Source: Pelagibius sp037652055 (GTDB lineage: Bacteria; Pseudomonadota; Alphaproteobacteria; Kiloniellales; Kiloniellaceae). From it: a stretch of 64,000 nt of DNA. Below, in pieces: positions 9,095 through 17,795 of this stretch. Made by a program: the position numbers and the translations under genes. Each line of letters starts with the position of its first letter. Position 1 is the first letter of the stretch. The stretch spans positions 1-64,000 of the forward strand of contig NZ_JBBKAH010000014.1 in assembly GCF_037652055.1 (NCBI RefSeq). Direction: 5' to 3'. The notes under the pieces are model-generated. The model ran no database searches. It was not told the origin of the DNA and worked only from the letters and a program-made list of their open reading frames with translations.

Positions 9095-10390
9095 TTGAAA
9101 GACCATTTCACCGCCGACTTCAAGGCGGCACCCTATTGGTGGGAGCGCTCGCCGAGGCCGCAGCTGGAGCAGACTTCGCTGCCGGCCACCGCCGACGTCG
9201 CCATCGTCGGCTCCGGGTACACCGGGCTCTGCGCCGCCCTGGAGACTGCCCGCGCGGGCCGCTCGACCGTAGTGATCGACGCCGCGGACGCCGGCTGGGG
9301 CTGCAGTGTGCGCAACGGCGGCCAGATCAGCACCTCGGTGAAGCCGGATTTCGAGACCCTGGCGCGCCGCCACGGGGCCGAGGCGGCCTTTGCCATCCTG
9401 AAGGAAGGCCACAGCGCCCTGGCCTGGATCGGCGACTTCGTGGCGGCCGAGGGTATTGACTGCGACTTCAAGGTGCCGGGCCGCTTTCACGCCGCCCACA
9501 GCCCGCGCCACTACGAGCGTCTGGCACGCGCCATCGCCAACCAGCCCAAGGGCCTGGAAGTTCCGGCCCATGCGGTCCCGCGCGCCGAGCAGCAGCGTGA
9601 GTTGGGTACCGAGCTCTATCACGGCGGCGTGGTCTACGAGAAGCACGCCTGCCTGGATCCCGGCCGCTACCACCAGGGCCTGCTCGACCGCGTTCTGGCG
9701 GCCGGTGCCAGCGTCGTGCCGCACTGCGCCGTGACCGCAATCGAGCGCGACGGTGCCGGCCATCGGCTGACCACCCGGCGGGGCACCCTGCGCGCGCGCG
9801 ACGTGGTCGTCGCCACCAACGGCTACACGGGATCGCCGACACCTTGGCTGCGCCGCCGGGTGATCCCCATCGGCAGCTACATGATCGCGACGGAGGCCTT
9901 GCCGAAGGCGGTGATGGACCGGGTGATGCCGACCGAGCGCATCGTCAGCGACAGCCGCAAGGTCGTCTACTACTACCGGGCCTCGCCGGACCGCAGCCGG
10001 ATTCTTTTCGGCGGGCGGGTGACCAGCGGCGAGACGGATCCGCGCCACAGCGGGGTGCTGCTGCGCCGTGAAGTCGTCCGGCTGTTTCCGGAACTGGAGG
10101 CGGTGCGCATCAGTCATTCCTGGATGGGCTTCGTGGCTTACACTTTCGACTCCCTGGCCCACGCGGGTACACGCGATGGCGTCCACTATGCGATGGGCTA
10201 CTGCGGCTCGGGCGTTTCCATGGCGAGCTATCTGGGCATGCGCGCCGGCCAGAAAGTGCTGGGCCGTGCCGAAGGGCGCAGCGCCTTCGACGGCATCGGC
10301 TTTCCGACGCGGCCTCTCTACAGCGGCAGGCCGTGGTTCCTGCCCGCTTCGGTCGCCTTCTACCGCTGGCGCGACGCCCTCGGCTTCTAA
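9095..10390 (+). CDS. FAD-dependent amine oxidase (PuuB / D-amino-acid-oxidase family)
   Basis: 431 residues of the DAO superfamily. ATADVAIVGSGYTGL binds FAD, GWGCSVRNGGQIS is the flavin-contact loop typical of gamma-glutamylputrescine oxidase-like proteins, and GYCGSGVSMASYLG is the C-terminal flavin loop. It would oxidise a primary or secondary amine to an aldehyde or imine with H2O2. The TTG at 9095 is used because GGGGAA sits 5-10 bases upstream and no in-frame ATG precedes the FAD motif. It converges on the GMC dehydrogenase with stop codons overlapping by 4 bases. An aldehyde dehydrogenase lies 8 kb downstream in the same island. Confidence 0.82.
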   Translation: MKDHFTADFKAAPYWWERSPRPQLEQTSLPATADVAIVGSGYTGLCAALETARAGRSTVVIDAADAGWGCSVRNGGQISTSVKPDFETLARRHGAEAAFAILKEGHSALAWIGDFVAAEGIDCDFKVPGRFHAAHSPRHYERLARAIANQPKGLEVPAHAVPRAEQQRELGTELYHGGVVYEKHACLDPGRYHQGLLDRVLAAGASVVPHCAVTAIERDGAGHRLTTRRGTLRARDVVVATNGYTGSPTPWLRRRVIPIGSYMIATEALPKAVMDRVMPTERIVSDSRKVVYYYRASPDRSRILFGGRVTSGETDPRHSGVLLRREVVRLFPELEAVRISHSWMGFVAYTFDSLAHAGTRDGVHYAMGYCGSGVSMASYLGMRAGQKVLGRAEGRSAFDGIGFPTRPLYSGRPWFLPASVAFYRWRDALGF

Positions 10391-12000
10391 GCCCGGTTCA
10401 GGATCAGGTCGCTCGCCTTTTCACCGACCATCATGGCCGGCGCGTTGGTGTTCCCAGAGGTGAGGGTGGGGAAGATCGAGGCGTCGGCGACGCGCAGGGC
10501 GTCGATGCCGTGAACCTTGAGGGCGGGGTCGACGACGCAGCCGCGGGCGTCCATCCCCATGCGGCAGCTGCCCACCGGGTGGAAGACGGTGACGCCGTGG
10601 CCGCGAGCGAAGGCGAGCAGGCTCTCGTCGTCGTCGCCGTCGGGGCGCGGCCGGATCTCCTCGGCGATCAGGGCGCTGAGCGCCGGCGTCGCCGCGAGGC
10701 GCCGCAGGAAGTGCAGTCCCGCCAGGACGTCCTGGCGGTCCTGGTCGGTGTCCAGATAGCCGGGGTGGATCTCGGGGCTGTCCGTGGGGTCGGCCGCGCG
10801 CAGGCGCAGGAACCCGCGGCTGGTCGGCCGGCAGGGCGAGATGCTCATGTTGAAGGCGGCGTAGGGATCCGGGTTCATCAGCGGCCGGGTGCCCGGTGGG
10901 GCCTTCAGGTAGCTGAGCGGCGAGAAATAGAGCTGGATGTTCGGCCGGTCGAGGTCCGGCCGGCTGCGGAAGAAGCCGCCGGCCTGGTTGAGGCTGAGGG
11001 CCAGCGGGCCGCGGCGTGCCAACAGGTAGTTCATGCCGGCCCAGGCCTTGCCCCACCAGGGATAGAGCTGGTTGTTGAGGGTCGGCACGGTGGTGCGATA
11101 GATCAGGCCGACGTCGAAGTGGTCCTGCAGGTGGCGGCCGACGGCGGGGCTGTCGACGCGCGGGGCGATGCCGAGAGCCTGCAGCTCCTCGGCGGGGCCG
11201 ATACCGGACAGCAGCAGCAGCTTGGGCGTGTTCACCGCCCCGGCGCAGAGGATCACCTCGGCGCCGGCGCGCGCGGTGACACTGTGTCCGCCCTGGCGGT
11301 ATTCAATGCCGACCGCGCGGCGGCCCTCGAAGAGGATGCGCGTCGCCTCGGCGCCGGTCTCGATGCGCAGGTTGGCGCGCCGGCGCGCCGGCCGCAGGTA
11401 GGCCCTGGCGGCGGACATGCGCAGGCCGTCCTTGATGGTCAGGTGGTAGGCGCCGGCACCTTCCTGCTTCGCGCCGTTGAAGTCCGGGTTGCGTGGCAGG
11501 CCGGCCTCCTCACAGGCGCGCAGGAAGACCTGGCAGATCGGATGCAGCTCCGTGGTGGGCGCCGCGATGCCGAGCGGGCCGCTGCCGCCGTGCCATTCGC
11601 TCTCGCCCCAGGCGTGGCTCTCCATGCGCTTGTAGAGCGGCAGGACGTCGGCCCAGCCCCAGCCGGGATTGCCGGCCGCCTTCCAGCCGTCGTAGTCCTC
11701 CGGCTGGCCGCGCACGTAGACCATGGCGTTGATCGAACTGGAGCCGCCCAGCACTTTGCCGCGCGGCCAGTAGCTCGGGCGTCCGTCGAGGGCGGCGACC
11801 GGCTCGGTCATGTACATCCAGTTGACCCGCCGGTCGTAGAAGCTCCGCCCGTAGCCGATCGGCACCTGGATCCAGAAGCGGCGGTCGTCGGGGCCGGCCT
11901 CCAGCAGCAGGACCCGCTTGCGTCCATCTTCGCTGAGGCGGGCGGCCAGTACGCAGCCGGCCGAGCCGGCACCGACGATGATGTAGTCGTAGCGATCCAT
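10387..12000 (-). CDS. GMC-family FAD dehydrogenase (choline-dehydrogenase-like)
   Basis: 537 residues. The FAD motif YIIVGAGSAGCVLAARL, GMC signature 1 (RGKVLGGSSSINAMVY) and signature 2 (GAVNTPKLLLLSGIGP) are all present, as is the catalytic His region HPVGSCRMG. GMC dehydrogenases oxidise alcohols such as choline, aliphatic alcohols or polyethylene glycol to aldehydes. The similarity is to the BetA-like group, but there is no betaine aldehyde dehydrogenase next to it, so choline is only one option. It lies 12 bases behind the permease gene and is probably the last gene of the ABC transporter operon. Confidence 0.88.
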   Translation of the reverse strand: MDRYDYIIVGAGSAGCVLAARLSEDGRKRVLLLEAGPDDRRFWIQVPIGYGRSFYDRRVNWMYMTEPVAALDGRPSYWPRGKVLGGSSSINAMVYVRGQPEDYDGWKAAGNPGWGWADVLPLYKRMESHAWGESEWHGGSGPLGIAAPTTELHPICQVFLRACEEAGLPRNPDFNGAKQEGAGAYHLTIKDGLRMSAARAYLRPARRRANLRIETGAEATRILFEGRRAVGIEYRQGGHSVTARAGAEVILCAGAVNTPKLLLLSGIGPAEELQALGIAPRVDSPAVGRHLQDHFDVGLIYRTTVPTLNNQLYPWWGKAWAGMNYLLARRGPLALSLNQAGGFFRSRPDLDRPNIQLYFSPLSYLKAPPGTRPLMNPDPYAAFNMSISPCRPTSRGFLRLRAADPTDSPEIHPGYLDTDQDRQDVLAGLHFLRRLAATPALSALIAEEIRPRPDGDDDESLLAFARGHGVTVFHPVGSCRMGMDARGCVVDPALKVHGIDALRVADASIFPTLTSGNTNAPAMMVGEKASDLILNRA

Positions 12001-12012
12001 GGCGGGGGCGGT

Positions 12013-12873
12013 TCAGCCGGTGGTGCGGTCGCGCTGGATGACGATTGAGAGCAGGGCCAGCAGTCCGGAGCCGATGATGAGGCAGAAGGAGACGGCATTC
12101 AGAACCGGTGTGGAGCCGGCCTTGGCCATGCGGTCGAACATGGTGATGGTCAGGGGCGATTCCGAGCCGACCAGGAACAGCGTGGTGTTGAAGTTCTCGA
12201 AGGAGACCAGGAAGGATACGATCCCGGCGGCGATCATCGCCGGGCGCAGGAAAGGAAGCGTGATGGTCGCCAGCACGCGCAGGCGGCTGGCGCCGAGATT
12301 GAGCGCCGCTTCCTCCATCGCCGCGTCGAATTTCTTCAGCCGCGCGGTGATGACCAGGGAAGCGATGGTGGCGATGAAGGAGAACTGGCCCATGACCACC
12401 AGAAACAGGCCCGGGCGCAGAAAGCCGAGGTCGATCCCCAGGCTGTCGTCGAACCAGTTGGCGACGCTGCTGGCGAGCAGCAGAATCGAGATGCCCAGGA
12501 TGACGCCGGGGATGACCAGCGGCACGATCATGACGATGTAGAGGAAGTTCTTGCCGGGAAACTCCCGCCGCACGAAGAGAAAGGCGTTGCAGGTGCCGAC
12601 GGCGACCGCCAGCAGCGACACGCAACCTGCGATAACGAAGGAATAATAGAGGCCGCGCAGCAGGCGCCGGTCGTGAAACATGCCGAGCTTGGGCTCGGTG
12701 TCGTTGAAGAACCAGTCGAGGGTGAAGCCCTGCCACGGCAGAGAGGGGAACTGCGAGTCGTTGAAGGCGAAGGTGCCGGCGGCGACCAGCGGCGCCGCGA
12801 GGAAGACGAAGAACGCCAGCACGTAGAGCCGGTAGCCGAGCAGAAAACCCCAGTTTCTGTTCCTGTTGAGCAT
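12013..12873 (-). CDS. ABC transporter permease (spermidine/putrescine type, PotC-like)
   Basis: 286 residues with six hydrophobic segments. The EAA loop reads EEAALNLGASRLRVLATITLP before the fifth segment, which couples the permease to the ATPase. It is the second permease of a PotABCD-type importer. It lies 14 bases after the PotB-like gene and runs into the GMC dehydrogenase. The substrate cannot be told from the permease. Confidence 0.9.
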   Translation of the reverse strand: MLNRNRNWGFLLGYRLYVLAFFVFLAAPLVAAGTFAFNDSQFPSLPWQGFTLDWFFNDTEPKLGMFHDRRLLRGLYYSFVIAGCVSLLAVAVGTCNAFLFVRREFPGKNFLYIVMIVPLVIPGVILGISILLLASSVANWFDDSLGIDLGFLRPGLFLVVMGQFSFIATIASLVITARLKKFDAAMEEAALNLGASRLRVLATITLPFLRPAMIAAGIVSFLVSFENFNTTLFLVGSESPLTITMFDRMAKAGSTPVLNAVSFCLIIGSGLLALLSIVIQRDRTTG

Positions 12874-12887
12874 CGCCCCCGTCCCCG

Positions 12888-13757
12888 TCAGCTCTTCGCC
12901 ACGGTGCCGGCCAAGGTCTGGCCGGACAGCTTCAGGCCGATCCAGACCACCAGGGAGGTGAAGCCGAGTAGCAGGAAGCCGAATGCGGCACCGGATTCCC
13001 AGTTATAGCGCGTGATGAACTGCTGATAGATCGTCTCGGTAAACCAGCTCGAGTATTTGCCGCCCAGCAGGATCGGCGTCAGGTAGGCGCCCGCGGTGAG
13101 CATGAAGACGATGATGCAGCCGGAGACGATGCCCGGCATGGCATAGGGAATGATGATGCGGCGCAGGACGGTCAGGCCGTTGCCGCCCAGGTTATAACCC
13201 GCCTCGATCATGGCGTTGTCCATGCCGTCCAGGGTGGAGACCAGCGGCACGATCATGAAGAGGATCACCGTGTAGACGAGACCCATCACCACGGTGGCGT
13301 CGTTGTAGAGCAGCTCGATCGGGCCGTCGATGAGGCCCATCGTCTGCAGCAATCCCGAGATCACGCCGGTCTCGCGCAGCAGCAGGATCCAGCCGAAGGC
13401 GCGGATGAGGTCGCTCACCCACAGCGGGATGAGGCAAACCAGGAAGAGGGCGCCGCGCGAGCGCGGGCCGGCGATCTTGGCGATGTAATAGGCGATGGGA
13501 AAGCCGATCACGAGGGCGAGCGCGGTCACCAGCAGAGAAAAGCCGCCGGTGCGCAGCAGGGTGTTCCAGTAGATCGGCTCGTGCAGGAACTCGAGAAAAT
13601 TGCCGAAGCCGAATTCGTAGACGCGCGGCGCGACCTTCTCGCGCAGGGCGATGACGCCCATGCCGATGTGCGGCAGCACGATGAGCAGCAGGATCCACAG
13701 CGCAAAAGGCGCGAACAGCAGGATCAGCGACAGCCGCTTGATGTCGCTCTGGTTCAT
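12888..13757 (-). CDS. ABC transporter permease (PotB-like)
   Basis: 289 residues beginning MNQSDIKRLSL, with six membrane segments and the EAA loop EAGYNLGGNGLTVLRRIIIP. The start at 13757 is fixed by an ATGA overlap with the stop of the ATPase gene; an in-frame ATG 27 bases upstream falls inside that gene. Partner of the PotC-like permease in a spermidine/putrescine-type importer of unknown substrate. Confidence 0.9.
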   Translation of the reverse strand: MNQSDIKRLSLILLFAPFALWILLLIVLPHIGMGVIALREKVAPRVYEFGFGNFLEFLHEPIYWNTLLRTGGFSLLVTALALVIGFPIAYYIAKIAGPRSRGALFLVCLIPLWVSDLIRAFGWILLLRETGVISGLLQTMGLIDGPIELLYNDATVVMGLVYTVILFMIVPLVSTLDGMDNAMIEAGYNLGGNGLTVLRRIIIPYAMPGIVSGCIIVFMLTAGAYLTPILLGGKYSSWFTETIYQQFITRYNWESGAAFGFLLLGFTSLVVWIGLKLSGQTLAGTVAKS

Positions 13758-14872
13758 CGGCCGTCCGCTTGCCGGGTGAAGCACTTGGCCTGTTCGGCGG
13801 CCCAGGAAAGCCGGACCGCTTCGCCGGGCTTCAGGTCCTCGCTGCCGCCGGTCAGAGTGACGTCGGCCTCGATCAGCTCGGCTTTGTCCGAGCGCACCAG
13901 GACACGGCTGTTGGCGCCGTTGAAGAGCAGGCTGTCGACGGTGCCCGTCAGGCTATTGCCGCTGGCAGCGGGCGCCCCGGCGGCTCGTTCGGCCCGAATG
14001 AATTCCGGTCGCACGAAGATCTCGACGGTCTCGCCGTGACGCAAGACCTGGCCGGCGCTGAGCGTGCAGAGGGCGTTGAGCCCCGCCGCGGTTTCGACGC
14101 GCGCGCTGCCGCCCGCGACCTCAATGACGCGGCCCGTCCAGCGGTTGGCATCGCCAACGAAGCCGGCGACGAAGGCGCTGGCGGGGTGGTGGTAGAGCTG
14201 CTGCGGCGTACCGATCTGCTCGAAGCGGCCATTGTTCATCACCGCGACGTGGTCGGACATGACCAGCGCCTCGGACTGGTCGTGGGTGATGTAGACGAAG
14301 GTGGTGTTGAACTGGTGCTGCAGCAGCTTCAGTTCGATCTTCATGGCCTCGCGCAGCTTCAGATCCAGCGCGCCCAGGGGTTCGTCGAGCAGCAGAACGT
14401 CGGGGTCCAGGACCATGCAGCGGGCGATGGCGATGCGCTGCTTCTGGCCGCCGGAAAGCTGATGGATCGCGCGCTCGCCGACGTCCGGCAGGGCGATCCG
14501 CTCCAGGACGTCGGTCACTTTGCGCCTGATCTCGTCCTTGCCGGTGCCGTTGCAGCGCAGACCGTAGGCGATGTTCTCGTAGACGTTCATCATCGGAAAC
14601 AGTGCCAGGTGCTGGAACACCATCTTCACGTTGCGCTTGTTCGGCGGCCTGTCGACCACCGACTTCCCTTTGATGCGGATGTCGCCGGACGACGGCTCCT
14701 CGAAGCCGGCGATCATGCGCATCAGCGTGGTCTTGCCGCAGCCCGAGGGTCCCAGGATGGAGAAGAACGAGCCGCTGGGAATCCCGAAGGAGACGTCGCA
14801 GACCGCGCGGACGGGTCCGAAACTCTTCGAGACCTCAACGCATTCGAGGTCGAAATCAGATGAAGAAGCCAT
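13754..14872 (-). CDS. ABC transporter ATP-binding protein (PotA-like)
   Basis: 372 residues. Walker A is GPSGCGKTT, the signature is LSGGQKQR, Walker B is VLLLDEPLGALD, and the switch His lies in THDQSEAL. A C-terminal TOBE domain of about 120 residues follows, as in PotA. The start is the ATG at 14872 (MASSSDFDLE); upstream in-frame codons lie in the intergenic hairpin and the binding-protein gene. It powers the importer of this operon. Confidence 0.93.
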   Translation of the reverse strand: MASSSDFDLECVEVSKSFGPVRAVCDVSFGIPSGSFFSILGPSGCGKTTLMRMIAGFEEPSSGDIRIKGKSVVDRPPNKRNVKMVFQHLALFPMMNVYENIAYGLRCNGTGKDEIRRKVTDVLERIALPDVGERAIHQLSGGQKQRIAIARCMVLDPDVLLLDEPLGALDLKLREAMKIELKLLQHQFNTTFVYITHDQSEALVMSDHVAVMNNGRFEQIGTPQQLYHHPASAFVAGFVGDANRWTGRVIEVAGGSARVETAAGLNALCTLSAGQVLRHGETVEIFVRPEFIRAERAAGAPAASGNSLTGTVDSLLFNGANSRVLVRSDKAELIEADVTLTGGSEDLKPGEAVRLSWAAEQAKCFTRQADGR

Positions 14873-14906
14873 GCTGCGAACTGGACCGAGGATGCCGGGA
14901 TGAAGA

Positions 14907-14941
14907 GACGCTGCCCCGGCGCCCTGGGCCGAGGCAGCGTC
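14907..14941 (-). terminator. GC hairpin between binding-protein and ATPase genes (attenuator)
   Basis: GACGCTGCC at 14907-14915 pairs perfectly with GGCAGCGTC at 14933-14941, with a GC-rich 17-base inner part that can fold further. Read leftward it follows the binding-protein stop and is followed by TCTTCAT, not a full T run. It probably stabilises the 3' end of the binding-protein mRNA or partly terminates transcription. Confidence 0.6.
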
Positions 14942-14961
14942 CCGAACTATAGCACGAGCGA

Positions 14962-16038
14962 TCAGCCGCCGGTCGCGGCCTTGATCTTCTCGAGCGCCTT
15001 GCCTTCCATGTCCTCGACACCCGGCGGGATGTTGGCGAAGAACTTCAGGTTCGCCATGTCCGCGTCGGTGAACGCGGCGTTCACGGCGGCCTTCTTGTCT
15101 TCGGGCAGCAGGTCCTTGCCGCCCTTCACCGCGGCGGTACCGCCGGTGCTGGCCGACATGATCTTCACGATCTCCGGCTGCAGGACGAAGTTGATCCACT
15201 TGTAGGCGGCGTCGTCGGCCTCGCCCTTGCGCGGCAGCACGAAGGTGTCGATCCAGGCCAGGGCGCCGGTTGCCGGCGGAACGAAGACGATGTTGGGGTT
15301 CTGGTTATAGAGCTTGTAGGCCGTCGAATCCCAGGTCTCCGAAGCGACCACCTCGCCGGACAGCATGAGGGCCGCCAGGTCGTCGCCGCCCTGCCAGTAG
15401 GCTTTCACGTTCTCTTTGCAGGCGATCAGCTTGTCGACGACCTTGTCGAGGATTGCCTGATACTTGCCGAGGTCGGAATAGGCGGCAAAGGGATCCTCGC
15501 CCATCGCGAAAGCGGTGCCCAACAGGATGGTGCGCCGCAGACGCATGGAGGTCTTGCCCTTGTACTTCGGATCGCAAAGGTCGGCCCAGCCCGTGATCTC
15601 GGGCGCCTTCGACTTGTCGGCCATGATGCCGGAGGTGCCCCACTGGTGCGGCACGGCATAGACTTCGCCTTCGATGGTGGTGTTGGCCTTCACACCTTCC
15701 AGCAGTTTCGGCTCCATCACCGAGGTGTCGATCTTCGACAGGTCCATCGGCTTGTAGATATTGTATTCCAGGTGAGCCGCATAAATACGGTCGTGGCTCG
15801 GCTGGGCGAGATCGAAGCCGGCGCCGCCGGTCGCCCGCAGCTTGGCGATCATCTCCTCGTTGTTGGAAAGCGTCACCTCGACATCGATGTCGGGGTACTT
15901 TTCCTCGAACTTCTGGATCACTTCCTCGGGCGCATAGCCGCCCCAGGTCAGCAGCCGCAGGGTTTCGGCCTGGGCCGGGGCCCCCGCGGTTAAGAAGGTG
16001 GCGGCCAACAAGACCGCGGACAATTTTCCTGTTTTCAT
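14962..16038 (-). CDS. Periplasmic solute-binding protein (PotD/PotF type)
   Basis: 358 residues with a clear Sec signal peptide (MKTGKLSAVLLAATFLTAG, cleavage near AQA-ET). The mature start LRLLTWGGYAPEEVIQKFEEKY is typical of family 1 spermidine/putrescine-binding proteins. It captures the substrate for the importer encoded downstream. A GGGAGG ribosome-binding site lies 6 bases before the start. The promoter region carries the operator at 16112-16157, so I infer control by the adjacent MocR protein. Polyamine binding is a guess from the family; related proteins bind opines, betaines and guanidino compounds. Confidence 0.9.
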   Translation of the reverse strand: MKTGKLSAVLLAATFLTAGAPAQAETLRLLTWGGYAPEEVIQKFEEKYPDIDVEVTLSNNEEMIAKLRATGGAGFDLAQPSHDRIYAAHLEYNIYKPMDLSKIDTSVMEPKLLEGVKANTTIEGEVYAVPHQWGTSGIMADKSKAPEITGWADLCDPKYKGKTSMRLRRTILLGTAFAMGEDPFAAYSDLGKYQAILDKVVDKLIACKENVKAYWQGGDDLAALMLSGEVVASETWDSTAYKLYNQNPNIVFVPPATGALAWIDTFVLPRKGEADDAAYKWINFVLQPEIVKIMSASTGGTAAVKGGKDLLPEDKKAAVNAAFTDADMANLKFFANIPPGVEDMEGKALEKIKAATGG

Positions 16039-16111
16039 TCTGTGCCTCCCGGTTCAGACCGGTCGTCCGGGCAGACGCACCGGCAACATGATCGCAAAAG
16101 CCTAAGGCATC

Positions 16112-16157
16112 ATTGGACTGCGAAATATATCCACTATCGATATAGGGGCAGTCCAAT
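16112..16157. promoter_or_regulatory. Probable MocR operator upstream of the binding-protein gene
   Basis: ATTGGACTGC at 16112-16121 and GCAGTCCAAT at 16148-16157 form a perfect 10-bp inverted repeat. Measured on the 8-bp core, the arms ATTGGACT and AGTCCAAT are 30 bases apart. The same core with the same 30-base gap recurs at 17686-17731. It lies about 75 bases upstream of the importer start. The AT-rich centre may hold the promoter. Confidence 0.75.
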
Positions 16158-16184
16158 TAGTCGGGCCGATCGGGGCGGAGCGAT

Positions 16185-17666
16185 TCACCCGGCGAGAGCG
16201 GGCAGGGCTCTCAGGGTCTTCACGCCGCGCCTGATCTCCTCCGGCGTGACGCCGCCGAACCCCAGGACCAGCCCCTTGCGGCCGACCGGCGTGGCGCAGT
16301 AGCGCGACAGGCCGGCGACGACGATGCCCTTGTCGCGGGCTTCGGCCACGATGCGTTCCTCGTCGGCGGCGTCCGGCAGGAAGCCGACGGTGTGAAATCC
16401 GCTGGCGGTCGGCCGCAGATCGATGCGATCCGAAAAGTCCGCCATGGCCTCCACCAGGGCGTCATGCCGCGCCTTGTAGGCCCGGCGCATGAGGCGGATG
16501 TGAGTGGCGAAGAGGCCTTCGTTCATGAAATCTGTAACGATCGCCTGGGTCGCCGTGGGCACGCCGCTTAGCCAGGAGGCGCTGACCTCCGCGAAGGTGT
16601 TCACAAGGCCGCGCGGAACCAGGATGAAACCGAGCCGCAGCGAGGGAAACAGCGACTTCGAAAAGGTGCCGACGTAGATCACCCGCTCCCGGGTGTCGAT
16701 GCTCTTCAGGGGCGGCTGCGGCTGGTTGCCGTAGTAGAACTCGCCGTCGTAGTCGTCCTCGACGATCAGGGCGTCGGCGTCCTCGGCCGCCTGCAGCAGC
16801 GCGAGCCGGCGCGGCAGCGTCATGACGTGGCCGAGCGGCTGCTGGTGCGACGGCGTGGCGAAGGCGAGGCGGAAATGCGGCGCCTTGCCGAGGCCGTCGG
16901 CGACGCTGAGGCCTTCATCGTCCACCGCGACCGGCACGATGCTGGCGCCGCCGGCGACGAAGGCGTTGCGCGCGCCGATGGCGCCCGGGTTTTCGAACCA
17001 GACGGGATCGCCGGGGTTGAGCAGCAGAGCGCTGATCAGGAAGAAGGCCTGCTGGGCGCCGGCGACGATGAACACCTGATCAGGACTGCACTTGATGCCC
17101 CGGGCGGCGTTCAGGTGGGTGGCGATGGCTTCCCGCAGGCCGTGATAGCCGGAAGGGTGTCCGTAGCCCATGACCGTCTCGCGCCCGGTGCGCCAGTGGC
17201 GAGCCGAAAGCCGCGCCCAGTGCGCCATGGGGAAGAGGTCGAGGGCGGGCAGGGCGGTGATGAAGGCCTGCGACTTGTGCGGCAGCCAGGCGCGTGGCGC
17301 GAAGTGGCGCTGCGCGTGGGTCGCGGCATGGGACAGGCGCGGCGCGGCCGGACTGGCGTAGCGCGGATCGGCGGTGGGCGCTGTCGCGCGCCGGCCGGAC
17401 AGCACCGCGCTGACGAAGGTCCCGGCGCCCACGCGCGCCTCCAGCAACCCCTCCGCCGTCAGCCGGTCGAGAGCGTCGATCACGGTGGTGCGGGAAACCC
17501 CGATCTCCTTGGCCAGGGTGCGGCTGGCCGGCAGCCGTTCGCCGGGGTTCACGCCGCCGGACAGCAGGATCTCCTTCAGCCCCATGTAGAGCTGGATGCT
17601 GATCTTGCGGTCGGTATCGCGGTCAATGCGGATGGACGACAGCAGGGCCCCCGCTTTGGTCTTCAT
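16185..17666 (-). CDS. MocR-family transcriptional regulator (GntR HTH + aminotransferase fold)
   Basis: 493 residues. An N-terminal GntR-type winged helix (about 22-85, with PGERLPASRTLAKEIGVSRT) is joined to a fold-type-I aminotransferase domain (about 125-490). The PLP lysine is K337 in GTFSKSLFPS and the Asp-containing EDDYDGEF is present. MocR proteins sense PLP and often an amine or amino acid, and bind paired half-sites. It is divergent from the enolase-superfamily gene across the operator at 17682-17735, and a second identical operator controls the importer behind it. It is therefore the likely master switch of this catabolic island. Confidence 0.92.
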   Translation of the reverse strand: MKTKAGALLSSIRIDRDTDRKISIQLYMGLKEILLSGGVNPGERLPASRTLAKEIGVSRTTVIDALDRLTAEGLLEARVGAGTFVSAVLSGRRATAPTADPRYASPAAPRLSHAATHAQRHFAPRAWLPHKSQAFITALPALDLFPMAHWARLSARHWRTGRETVMGYGHPSGYHGLREAIATHLNAARGIKCSPDQVFIVAGAQQAFFLISALLLNPGDPVWFENPGAIGARNAFVAGGASIVPVAVDDEGLSVADGLGKAPHFRLAFATPSHQQPLGHVMTLPRRLALLQAAEDADALIVEDDYDGEFYYGNQPQPPLKSIDTRERVIYVGTFSKSLFPSLRLGFILVPRGLVNTFAEVSASWLSGVPTATQAIVTDFMNEGLFATHIRLMRRAYKARHDALVEAMADFSDRIDLRPTASGFHTVGFLPDAADEERIVAEARDKGIVVAGLSRYCATPVGRKGLVLGFGGVTPEEIRRGVKTLRALPALAG

Positions 17667-17681
17667 GTCTCTGATCCCCAG

Positions 17682-17735
17682 CCGAATTGGACTACAAGAT
17701 CGGCGGCAATGGACCTTAAATCAAGTCCAATTCGG
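17682..17735. promoter_or_regulatory. Probable MocR operator between regulator and enolase-superfamily gene
   Basis: CCGAATTGGACT at 17682-17693 and AGTCCAATTCGG at 17724-17735 form a perfect 12-bp inverted repeat separated by 30 bases. The inner ATTGGACT/AGTCCAAT core and its spacing match the site at 16112-16157 exactly. Lying between divergent genes it can serve both autoregulation and control of the enzyme genes. Confidence 0.8.
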
Positions 17736-17795
17736 GTTATCGTGGCCGCTGAGATACCGCGCCGCCGCTTTCGGAATCATCCCGCCAGGCCCGTC

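Noticed and set aside
17709..17795. Upstream ATG or GTG starts for the enolase-superfamily gene
   Set aside because: The ATG lies inside the MocR operator, and the family N-terminus starts at 17796.
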